DNA from: Ptiloglossa arizonensis | Lineage: Eukaryota > Arthropoda > Insecta > Hymenoptera > Colletidae | Reading direction: 5' to 3' | NCBI RefSeq assembly: GCF_051014685.1 | Contig: NW_027478487.1 | Span: forward strand, 1,054,001-1,118,000 | Length of the DNA stretch: 64,000 bases | Part shown: piece by piece, positions 36,751 to 47,232 of the stretch | How positions within the stretch are numbered: position 1 is the first letter of the stretch | Layout: the number at the start of each line of letters is the position of its first letter | Notes under the pieces: model-generated | Databases searched by the model: none | The model's input: only the letters and a program-made list of their open reading frames with translations | Told to the model about the DNA's origin: nothing | Translations under genes and position numbers: made by a program

Positions 36751-39033
36751 GCTTTTGGAGCAGCAGAATTGCGAAAAATTTCTTGCCTTCTCAACCATTT
36801 CTTGGCTTCAAACTCCCATATCTCGCGAACGGACTGACCTAACCCAAAAATTCCTGTTGCGTCTGAAAGTAGAACCTCGCACGATTACAACGGTATGTGT
36901 ATGTTTTCCCTAGGCCATTCTGGTTAAGCGTTCGGAGCAGCAGAATTGCGAAAAATTTTTTGCCTTCTCAACCATTTCTTGTCTTCAAACTCCCATATCT
37001 CGCGAACGGATTGACCAAACCCAAAAATTCCTATTGCATCTGAAAGTAGAAACTCGCCCGATTACAACGGTATGTGTATTTTTTCCCTAGGCCATTCTGG
37101 TTAAGCGTTTGGAGCAGCAGAATTGCGAAAAATTTTTTGCCTTCTCAACCATTTCTTGGCTTCAAACTCCCATAACTCGCGAACGGATTGACCTAACCCA
37201 AAAATTCCTATTGCATCTGAAAGTAGAAACTCGCCCGATTACAACGGTATGTGTATTTTTTCCCTAGGCCATTCTGGTTAAGCGTTTGGAGCAGCAGAAT
37301 TGTGAAAAATTTTTTGCCTTCTCTACCATTTCTTGGCTTCAAACTCCCATATCTCGCGAACGGATTGACCTAACCCAAAAATTCCTATTGCATCTGAAAG
37401 TAGAAACTCGCCCGATCACAACGGTATGTGTATTTTTTCCCTAGGCCATTCTGGTTAAGCGTTTGGAGCAGCAGAATTGCGAAAAATTTCTTGCCTTCTC
37501 AACCATTTCTTGGCTTCAAGCTCCCATACCTCGCGAACGGATTGACCTAACCCAAAAATTCCTATTGCATCTGAAAGTAGAAACTCGCCCGATCACAACG
37601 GTATGTGTATTTTTTCCCTAGGCCATTCTGGTTAAGCGTTTGGAGCAGCAGAATTGCGAAAAATTTTTTGCCTTCTCTACCATTTCTTGGCTTCAAACTC
37701 CCATATCTCGCGAACGGATTGACCTAACCCAAAAATTCCTATTGCATCTGAAAGTAGAAACTCGCCCGATTACAACGGTATGTGTATTTTTTCCCTAGGC
37801 CATTCTGGTTAAGCGTTTGGAGCAGCAGAATTGCGAAAAATTTTTTGCCTTCTCTACCATTTCTTGGCTTCAAACTCCCATATCTCGCGAACGGATTGAC
37901 CTAACCCAAAAATTCCTATTGCATCTGAAAGTAGAAACTCGCCCGATCACAACGGTATGTGTATTTTTTCCCTAGGCCATTCTGGTTAAGCGTTTGGAGC
38001 AGCAGAATTGCGAAAAATTTGTTGTCTTCTCAACCATTTCTTAGCTTCAAACTCCTATATTTCGCGAACGGATTGACCAAACCCAAAAATTCCTATTCCA
38101 TCTGAAAGTAGAAACTCGTCCGATTACAACGGTATGTGTATTTTTTCCCTAGGCCATTCTGGTTAAGCGTTTGGAGCAGCAGAATTGTGAAAAATTTTTT
38201 GCCTTCTCTACCATTTCTTGGCTTCAAACTCCCATATCTCGCGAACGGATTGACCTAACCCAAAAATTCCTATTGCATCTGAAAGTAGAAACTCGCCCGA
38301 TTACAACGGTATGTGAATTTTTTCCCTAGGCCATTCTGGTTAAGCGTTTGGAGCAGCAGAATTGCGAAAAATTTTTTGCCTTCTGTACCATTTCTTGGCT
38401 TCAAACTCCCATATCTCGCGAACGGATTGACCTAACCCAAAAATTCCTATTGCATCTGAAAGTAGAAACTCGCCCGATTACAACGGTATGTGTATTTTTT
38501 CCCTAGGCCATTCTGGTTAAGCGTTTGGAGCAGCAGAATTGCGAAAAATTTTTTGCCTTCTCAACCATTTCTTGGCTTCAAACTCCCATATCTCGCGAAC
38601 GGATTGACCTAACCCAAAAATTCCTGTTGCGTCTGAAAGTAGAAACTCGCCCGATTACAACGGTATGTGTATTTTTTCCCTAGGCCATTCTGGTTAAGCG
38701 TTTGGAGCAGCAGAATTGCGAAAAATTTTTTGCTTTCTCAACCATTTCTTGGCTTCAAACTCCCATATCTCGCGAACGGATTGAACTAACCCAAAAATTC
38801 CTGTTGCGTCTGAAAGTAGAAACTCGCCCGATTACAACGCTGTGTGTATTTTTTCCCTAGGCCATTCTGGTTAAGCGTTTGGAACAGCAGAATTGCGAAA
38901 AATTTTTTGTCTTCTCAACCATTTCTTGGCTTCAAACTCCCACATCTCGCGAACGGATTGACCTAACCCAAAAATTCCTATTGCGTCTGAAAGTAGAAAC
39001 TCGCCCGGTTACAACGGTATGTGTATTTTTTCC
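36750..39033 (+). repeat. Terminal plus-arm monomers next to the inversion
   Basis: About 13 monomers at normal 177-bp spacing with mixed variants: CCGATCAC, TTTCTTGCC, CATAACTCGCG (about 37172), CATACCTCGCG (about 37527), CTCCTATATTTCGCG (about 38054), ATTCCATCTG (about 38095), TGTGAATTTT (about 38313) and CTGTACC (about 38383). I could not resolve a repeating higher-order unit. The last monomer is cut at consensus position 105 by the inversion junction. No gene or other element is visible. Confidence 0.8.
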
Positions 39034-39045
39034 AGATATGGGACT
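39022..39045. other. Inversion junction between the two array orientations
   Basis: The plus monomer ends with the T6 tract followed by CC (monomer position 105, last base 39033). The next base, 39034, begins AGATATGGG, which is the reverse complement of monomer positions 11-19. So position 105 in plus sense is fused to position 19 in minus sense with no spacer. I see no useful microhomology: the plus unit would continue CTAGG, and the minus unit would be preceded by CGCG. Both breaks fall inside palindromic hexamers, after the first base of CCTAGG and before the last base of TCGCGA. It may be a true inversion or an assembly join between two oppositely oriented contigs; the sequence alone cannot separate these. 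Confidence 0.9.
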
Positions 39046-41406
39046 TTGAAGCCAAGAAGTGGTTGAGAAGGCAAAAAATTTTTCGCAATTCTGCTGCTCC
39101 AAACGCTTAAACAGAATGGCCTGGGGAAAAAAGAGACATACCGTTGTAATCGGGCGAGTTTCTACTTTCAGATGCAATAGGAATTTTTGGGTTACGTCAA
39201 TCCGTTCGCGAGATATGGGACTTTGAAGCCAAGAAATGTTTGAGAAGGCAAAAAATTTTTCGCAATTCTGCTGCTCCAAACGCTTAACCAGAACGGCCTA
39301 GGGAAAAAATACAAATACCGCTGTAATCGGGCGAGTTTCTACTTTCAGGTGCAATAGGAATTTTTGGGTTAGGTCAATACGTTCGCGAGATATGGGAGTT
39401 TGAAGACAAGAAATGGTTGAGAAGGGAAAAAATTTTTCGCAATTCTGCTGCTCCAAACGCTTAACCAGAATGGCCTAGGGAAAAAATACACATACCGTTG
39501 TAATCGGGCGAGTTTCTACTTTCAGATGCAACTGGAATTTTTGGGTTACGTCAATCCGTTCGCGAGATATGGGAGTTTGAAGCTAAGAAATGGTTGAGAA
39601 GACAACAAATTTTTCGCAATTCTGCTGCTCCAAACGCTTAACCAGAATTGCCTAGGGAGAAAATACGCATACCGTTGTAACCGGGCGAGTTTCTACTTCC
39701 AGACGCAACAGGAATTTTTGAGTTAGGTCAACCCGTTCGCGAGATATGGGAGTTTGAAGCCAAGAAATGGTTGAGAAGGCTAAAAATTTTTCGCAATTCT
39801 GCTGCTCCAAACGCTTAACCAGAATGGCCTACGGAAAAAATACACATACCGTTGTAATCGGGCGAGTTTCTATTTTCAGATGCAATAGGAATTTTTGGGT
39901 TAGGTCAATCCGTTCGCGAGATATGGGAGTTTGAAGACAAGAAATGGTTGAGAATGCAAAAAATTTTTCACAATTCTGCTGCTCCGAACGCTTAACCAGA
40001 ATGGCCTATGGAAAAAATACACATACCGTTGTAATCGGGCGAGTTTCTACTTTCAGATGCAACTGGAATTTTTGGGTTACGTAAATCCGTTCGCGAGATA
40101 TGGGAGTTTGAAGACAAGAAATGGTTGAGAAGGGAAAAAATTTTTCGCAATTCTGCTGCTCCAAACGCTTAACCAGAATGGCCTAGGGAAAAAATACACA
40201 TACCGTTGTAATCGGGCGAGTTTCTACTTTCAGATGCAACTGGAATTTTTGGGTTACGTCAATCCGTTCGCGAGATATGGGACTTTGAAGCCAAGAAATG
40301 TTTGAGAAGGCAAAAAATTTTTCGCAATTCTGCTGCTCCAAACGCTTAACCAGAATGGCCTAGGGAAAAAATACAAATACCGCTGTAATCGGGCGAGTTT
40401 CTACTTTCAGGTGCAATAGGAATTTTTGGGTTAGGTCAATACGTTCGCGAGATATGGGAGTTTGAAGACAAGAAATGGTTGAGAAGGGAAAAAATTTTTC
40501 GCAATTCTGCTGCTCCAAACGCTTAACCAGAATGGCCTAGGGAAAAAATACACATACCGTTGTAACCGGGCGAGTTTCTACTTTCAGATGCAACTGGAAT
40601 TTTTGGGTTACGTCAATCCGTTCGCGAGATATGGGAGTTTGAAGCTAAGAAATGGTTGAGAAGGCAACAAATTTTTCGCAATTCTGCTGCTCCAAACGCT
40701 TAACCAGAATGGCCTAGGGGAAAATACGCATACCGTTGTAATCCAGCGAGTTTCTACTTTCAGACGCAGCAGGAATTTTTGGGTTCGGTCAATCCTGTCG
40801 CGAGATATGGGACTTTGAAGCTAAGAAATGGTTGAGAAGGCAAAAAATTTTTCGCAATTCTGCTGCCCAAACGCTTAACCAGAATGGCCTAGGGAAAAAA
40901 TACGCATACCGTTGTAATCGGGCGTGTTTCTACTTTAAGACGCAGCAGGAATTTTTGGGTTTGGTCAATCCGTTCGCGAGATATGGGAGTTTGAAGACAA
41001 GAAATGGTTGAGAAGGCAAAAAATTTTTCGCACTTCTGCTGCTCCAAACGCTTAACCAGAATGGCCTAGGGAAAAAATACACATACCGTCGTAATCGGGC
41101 GAGTTTCTACTTTCAGATGCAACTGGAATTTTTCGGTTACGTCAATCCGTTCGGGAGATATGGGAGTTTGAAGACAAGAAATGGTTGAGAAGGCAAAAAA
41201 TTTTTCGCACTTCTGCTGCTCCAAACGCTTAACCAGAATGGCCTAGGGAAAAAATACACATACCGTTATAATCGGGCGAGTTTCTACTTTCAGATGCAAT
41301 AGGAATTTTTGGGTTATGTCAATCCGTTCGCGAGATATGGGACTTTGAAGCCAAGAAACGGTTGAGAAGGCAAAAAATTTTTCGCAATTCTGCTGCTCCA
41401 AACGCT
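39034..41406 (-). repeat. First minus-arm monomers after the inversion, divergent
   Basis: About 13 monomers with several rare changes close to the junction. These include GAAGTGGTTG (39057), TTAAACAGAATGG (about 39108), CCTGGGGAAAAAAGAGAC (about 39121) and CCGCTGTAATCG with CAGGTGCAATAGG. An internal similarity links about 39190-39660 to about 40250-40720 at an offset near 1060 bp, both with GGGACTTTGAAGCC, GAAATGTTTGAG, TACAAATACCGC and CAATACGTTCGCG in order. Monomer spacing varies by a base here, for example GCTGCCCAAACG near 40861. Confidence 0.75.
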
Positions 41407-44400
41407 TAACCAGAACGGCCTAGGGAAAGAATACAAATACCGCTGTAATCGGGCGAGTTTCTACTTTCAGATGCAATAGGAATTTTTGGGTTAGGTCAAT
41501 CCGTTCACGAGATATGGGAGTTTGAAGCCAACAAATGGTTGAGAAGGCAAGAAATTTTTCGCAATTCTGCTGCTCCAAACGCTTAACCATAATGGCGTAG
41601 GGAAAAAATACACATACCGTTGTAATCGGGCGAGTTTCTACTTTCAGATGCAACAGGAATCTTTGGGTTACGTCAATCCGTTCGCGAGATATGGGAGTTT
41701 GAAGCTAAGAAATGGTTGAGAAGACAACAAATTTTTCGCACTTCTGCTGCTCCAAACGCTTAACCAGAACGGCCTAGGGAAAAAATACAAATACCGCTGT
41801 AATCCGGCGAGTTTCTACTTTCAGATGCAATAGGAATTTTTGGGTTAGGTCAATCCGTTCGCGAGATATGGGAGTTTGAAGACAAGAAATGGTTGAGAAG
41901 GCAGAAAATTTTTCGCAATTCTGCTGCTCCAAACGCTTAACCAGAATGGCCTAGGGAAAAAATACACATACCGTTGTAATCGGGCGAGTTTCTACTCTCA
42001 GATGCAACTGGAATTTTTGAGTAACGTCAATCCGTTCGCGAGATATGGGAGTTTGAAGCTAAGAAATGGTTGAGAAGACAACAAATTTTTCGCAGTTCTG
42101 CTGCTCCAAACGCTTAACCAGAATGGCCTAGGGAAAAAATACGCATACCGTTGTAATCGGGCGAGATTCTACTTTCAGACGCAGCAGGAATTTTTGGGTT
42201 CGGTCAATCCGTTCGCGAGATATGGGACTTTGAAGCTAAGAAATGGTTGAGAAGACAACAAATTTTTCGCACTTCTGCTGCTCCAAACGCTTAACCAGAA
42301 TGGCCTAGGGAAAAAATACGCATACCGTTGTAATCGGGCGACTTTCTACTTTCAGACGCAGCAGGAATTTTTGGGATTGGTCAATCCGTTCGCGAGATAT
42401 GGGACTTTGAAGCTAAAAATGGTTGAGAAGGCAAAAAATTTTTCGCAATTCTGCTGCTCCAAACGCTTAACCAGAATGGCCTCGGGAAAAAATACAAATA
42501 CCGCTGTAATCGGGCGAGTTTCTACTTTCAGATGCAATAGGAATTTTTGGGTTAGGTCAATCCGTTCGCGAGATATGGGAGTTTGAAGACAAGAAATGGT
42601 TGAGAAGGCAGAAAATTTTTCGCAATTCTGCTGCTCCAAACGCTTAACCAGAATGGCCTAGGGAAAAAATACACATACCGTTGTAATCGGGCGAGTTTCT
42701 ACTCTCAGATGCAACTGGAATTTTTGAGTAACGTCAATCCGTTCGCGAGATATGGGAGTTTGAAGCTAAGAAATGGTTGAGAAGACAACAAATTTTTCGC
42801 AGTTCTGCTGCTACAAACGCTTAACCAGAATGGCCTAGGGAAAAAATACGCATACCGTTGTAATCGGGCGAGATTCTACTTTCAGACGCAGCGGGAATTT
42901 TTGGGATTGGTCAATCCGTTCGCGAGATATGGGACTTTGAAGCTAAGAAATGGTTGAGAAGGCAAAAAATTTTTCGCAATTCTGCTGCTCCAAACGCTTA
43001 ACCAGAATGGCCTCGGGAAAAAATACACATACCGTTGTAATGGGGCTAGTTTCTACTTTCAGATGCAATAGGAATTTTTGGGTTAGGTCAATCCGTTCGC
43101 GAGATATGGGAGTTTGAAGCCAAGAAATGGTTGAGAAGGCAAAAAATTTTTCGCAATTCTGTTGCTCAAAGCGCTTAACCAGAATGCCCTAGGGAAAAAA
43201 TACGCATATCGTTGTAATCGGGCGAGTTTCTTCTTTCAGACGCAGCAGGAACTTCTGGGTTTGGTCAATCCGTTCGCCAGATATGGGAGTTTGAAGCTAA
43301 GAAATGGTTGAGAAGGCAAAAAATTTTTCGCAATTCTGCTGCTCCACACGCTTAACCAGAATGGCCTCGGGAAAAAATACACATACCGTTGTAATGGGGC
43401 GAGTTTCTACTTTCAGATGCAATAGGAATTTTTGGGTTAGGTCAATCCGTTCGCGAGATATGGGAGTTTGAAGCCAAGAAATGGTAGAGAAGACAACAAA
43501 TTTTTCGCACTTCTGCTGCTCCAAACGCTTAACCAGAATGGCCCCGGGAAAAAATACACATACCGTTGTAATGGGGCAAGTTTCTACTTTCAGATGCAAT
43601 AGGAATTTTTGGGTTAGGTCTATCCGTTCGCGAGATATGGGAGTTTGAAGCCAAGAAATGGTTGAGAAGGCAAAAATTTTTTCGCAATTCTGCTGCTCCA
43701 AGCGCTTAACCAGAATGCCCTAGGGGAAAAACACGCATATCGTAGTAATCGGGCTAGTTCGTACTTTCAGACGTAGCAGGAACTTCTGGGTTTGGTCAAT
43801 CCGTTCGCGAGATATGGGACTTTGAAGCTAAGAAATGGTTGAGAAGGCAAAAAATTTTTCGCACTTCTGCTGCTCCAAACGCTTAACCAGAACGGCCTAG
43901 GGAAAAAATACAAATACAGCTGTAATCGGGCGAGTTTCTACATTCAGATGCAATAGGAATTTTTGTGTTAGGTCAATCCGTTCGCGAGATATGGGAGTTT
44001 GAAGACAAGAAATGGTTGAGAAGGCACAAAATATTTCGCAATTCTGCTGCTCCAAACGCTTAACCAGAATGGCCTAGGGAAAAAATACGCATACCGTTGT
44101 AATCGGGCGAGTTTCTACTTTCAGACGCAGCAGGAATTTTTGGGTTTGGTCAATCCGTTCGCGAGATATGGGACTTTGAAGCTAAGAAATGGTTGAGAAG
44201 GCAAAAAATTTTTCGCAATTCTGCTGCTCCAAACGCTTAACCAGAATGGCCTCGGGAAAAAATACACATACCGTTGTAATGGGGCGAGTTTCTACTTTCA
44301 GATGCAATAGGAATTTTTGGGTTAGGTCAATCCGTTCGCGAGATATGGGAGTTTGAAGCCAAGAAATCGTTGAGAAGGCAAAAAATTTTTCGCAATTCTG

Positions 44401-47232
44401 TTGCTCAAAGCGCTTAACCAGAATGCCCTAGGGAAAAAATACGCATATCGTTGTAATCGGGCGAGTTTCTACTTTCAGACGCAGCAGGAACTTCTGGGTT
44501 TGGTCAATCCGTTCGCCAGATATGGGAGTTTGAAGCTAAGAAATGGTTGAGAAGACAACAAATTCTTCGCACTTCCGCTGCTCCAAACGCTTAACCAGAA
44601 TGGCCTAGGGAAAAAATACACATACCGTTGTAATCGGGTGAGTTTCTACTTTCAGATGCCATAGGAATTTTTGGGTTAGGTCAATCCGTTCGCGAGATAT
44701 GGGAGTTTGAAGCTAAGAAATGGTTGAGAAGACAACAAATTTTTCGCACTTCTGCTGCTCCAAACGCTTAACCAGAGTGGCCTAGGGAAAAAATACAAAT
44801 ACAGCTGTAATCGGGCGAGTTTCTACATTCAGATGCAATAGGAATTTTTGTGTTAGTTCAATCCGTTCGCGAGATATGGGAGTTTGAAGACAAGAAATGG
44901 TTGAGAAGGCACAAAATATTTCGCAATTCTGCTGCTCCAAACGCTTAACCAGAATGGCCTAGGGAAAAAATACGCATACCGTTGTAATCGGGCGAGTTTC
45001 TACTTTCAGACGCAGCAGGAATTTTTGGGTTTGGTCAATCCGTTCGCGAGATATGGGACTTTGAAGCTAAGAAATGGTTGAGAAGGCAAAAAATTTTTCG
45101 CAATTCTGCTGCTCCAAACGCTTAACCAGAATGGCCTCGGGAAAAAATACACATACCGTTGTAATGGGGCGAGTTTCTACTTTCAGATGCAATAGGAATT
45201 TTTGGGTTAGGTCAATCCATTCGCGAGATATGGGAGTTTGAAGCCAAGAAATCGTTGAGAAGGCAAAAAATTTTTCGCAATTCTGTTGCTCAAAGCGCTT
45301 AACCAGAATGCCCTAGGGAAAAAATACGCATATCGTTGTAATCGGGCGAGTTTCTACTTTCAGACGCAGCAGGAACTTCTGGGTTTGGTCAATCCGTTCG
45401 CCAGATATGGGAGTTTGAAGCTAAGAAATGGTTGAGAAGACAACAAATTCTTCGCACTTCCGCTGCTCCAAACGCTTAACCAGAATGGCCTAGGGAAAAA
45501 ATACACATACCGTTGTAATCGGGTGAGTTTCTACTTTCAGATGCCATAGGAATTTTTGGGTTAGGTCAATCCGTTCGCGAGATATGGGAGTTTGAAGCTA
45601 AGAAATGGTTGAGAAGACAACAAATTTTTCGCACTTCTGCTGCTCCAAACGCTTAACCAGAATGGCCTAGGGAAAAAATACACATACCGTTGTAATCGGG
45701 CGAGTTTCTACTCTCAGATGCAACTGGAATTTTTGAGTTACGTCAATCCGTTCGCGAGATATGGAAGTTTGAAGCTAAGAAATGGTTGAGAAGACAACAA
45801 ATTTTTCGCAATTCTGCTGCTCCAAACGCTTAACCAGAATGGCCTCGGGAAAAAATACACATACCGTTGTAATGGGGCGAGTTTCTACTTTCAGATGCAA
45901 TAGGAATTTTTGGGTTAGGTCAATCCGTTCGCGAGATATGGGAGTTTGAAGCCAAGAAATCGTTGAGAAGGCAAAAAATTTTTCGCAATTCTGTTGCTCA
46001 AAGCGCTTAACCAGAATGCCCTAGGGAAAAAATACGCATATCGTTGTAATCGGGCGAGTTTCTTCTTTCAGACGCAGCAGGAACTTCTGGGTTTGGTCAA
46101 TCCGTTCGCCAGATATGGGAGTTTGAAGCTAAGAAATGGTTGAGAAGGCAAAAAATTTTTCGCAATTCTGCTGCTCCACACGCTTAACCAGAATGGCCTC
46201 GGGAAAAAATACACATACCGTTGTAATGGGGCGAGTTTCTACTTTCAGATGCAATAGGAATTTTTGGGTTAGGTCAATCCGTTCGCGAGATATGGGAGTT
46301 TGAAGCCAAGAAATGGTAGAGAAGACAACAAATTTTTCGCACTTCTGCTGCTCCAAACGCTTAACCAGAATGGCCCCGGGAAAAAATACACATACCGTTG
46401 TAATGGGGCAAGTTTCTACTTTCAGATGCAATAGGAATTTTTGGGTTAGGTCTATCCGTTCGCGAGATATGGGAGTTTGAAGCCAAGAAATGGTTGAGAA
46501 GGCAAAAATTTTTTCGCAATTCTGCTGCTCCAAGCGCTTAACCAGAATGCCCTAGGGGAAAAACACGCATATCGTAGTAATCGGGCTAGTTCGTACTTTC
46601 AGACGTAGCAGGAACTTCTGGGTTTGGTCAATCCGTTCGCGAGATATGGGACTTTGAAGCGAAGAAATGGTTGAGAAGGCAAAAAATTTTTCGCACTTCT
46701 GCTGCTCCAAACGCTTAACCAGAACGGCCTAGGGAAAAAATACAAATACAGCTGTAATCGGGCGAGTTTCTACATTCAGATGCAATAGGAATTTTTGTGT
46801 TAGGTCAATCCGTTCGCGAGATATGGGAGTTTGAAGACAAGAAATGGTTGAGAAGGCACAAAATATTTCGCAATTCTGCTGCTCCAAACGCTTAACCAGA
46901 ATGGCCTAGGGAAAAAATACGCATACCGTTGTAATCGGGCGAGTTTCTACTTTCAGACGCAGCAGGAATTTTTGGGTTTGGTCAATCCGTTCGCGAGATA
47001 TGGGACTTTGAAGCTAAGAAATGGTTGAGAAGGCAAAAAATTTTTCGCAATTCTGCTGCTCCAAACGCTTAACCAGAATGGCCTCGGGAAAAAATACACA
47101 TACCGTTGTAATGGGGCGAGTTTCTACTTTCAGATGCAATAGGAATTTTTGGGTTAGGTCAATCCGTTCGCGAGATATGGGAGTTTGAAGCCAAGAAATC
47201 GTTGAGAAGGCAAAAAATTTTTCGCAATTCTG
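41407..47232 (-). repeat. Minus-arm block with 16-monomer (2832-bp) repeat
   Basis: About 42970-44413 recurs at about 45802-47245 with an offset of 2832 bp (16 x 177). Markers include GCTCCACACGC, GGCCCCGGG, AAAAATTTTTTCG, AGTAATCGGGCTAG with TCGTACTTTC, ACAGCTGTAATC, CACAAAATATTTCG and GCTCAAAGCGC. The third copy would begin where the indel-rich segment starts. A one-base deletion (GCTAAAAATGG near 42412) sits at the left of the block. The first 4.7 kb of this block recurs 8141 bp downstream, as annotated separately. Confidence 0.85.

Larger units (their letters stand above)
1..39033 (+). repeat. Plus-oriented arm of the satellite array (about 220 monomers)
   Basis: Every monomer from base 1 to 39033 reads in the same direction, with CTTCAAACTCCCATATCTCG on the given strand. 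Frequent variant positions are G/T before CTTCAAAC (monomer position 1), GCGTCTG versus GCATCTG or GTATCTG (about 55-61), CCGATTAC versus CCGGTTAC, GGAGCAG versus GGAACAG or GGATCAG, and AATTGCG...TTTTTTGCC versus AAGTGCG...TTTGTTGCC. Combinations of these variants define the nested higher-order repeats annotated below. No stretch longer than about one monomer falls outside the repeat. No gene, promoter or RNA gene is visible. Confidence 0.97.

Noticed and set aside
38932..39279. Open frame spanning the inversion junction (115 residues)
   Set aside because: It crosses the orientation switch and simply joins two different frames of the satellite. Chance fusion.
43297..43701. 134-residue open frame, repeated at 46129, 51438 and 55332 (minus strand)
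   Set aside because: It is just over two satellite monomers read in the 59-codon frame, open only because the CCTAGG stop is mutated. It begins at a TTG, not an ATG, lies wholly inside tandem repeat, and has no flanking gene signals.
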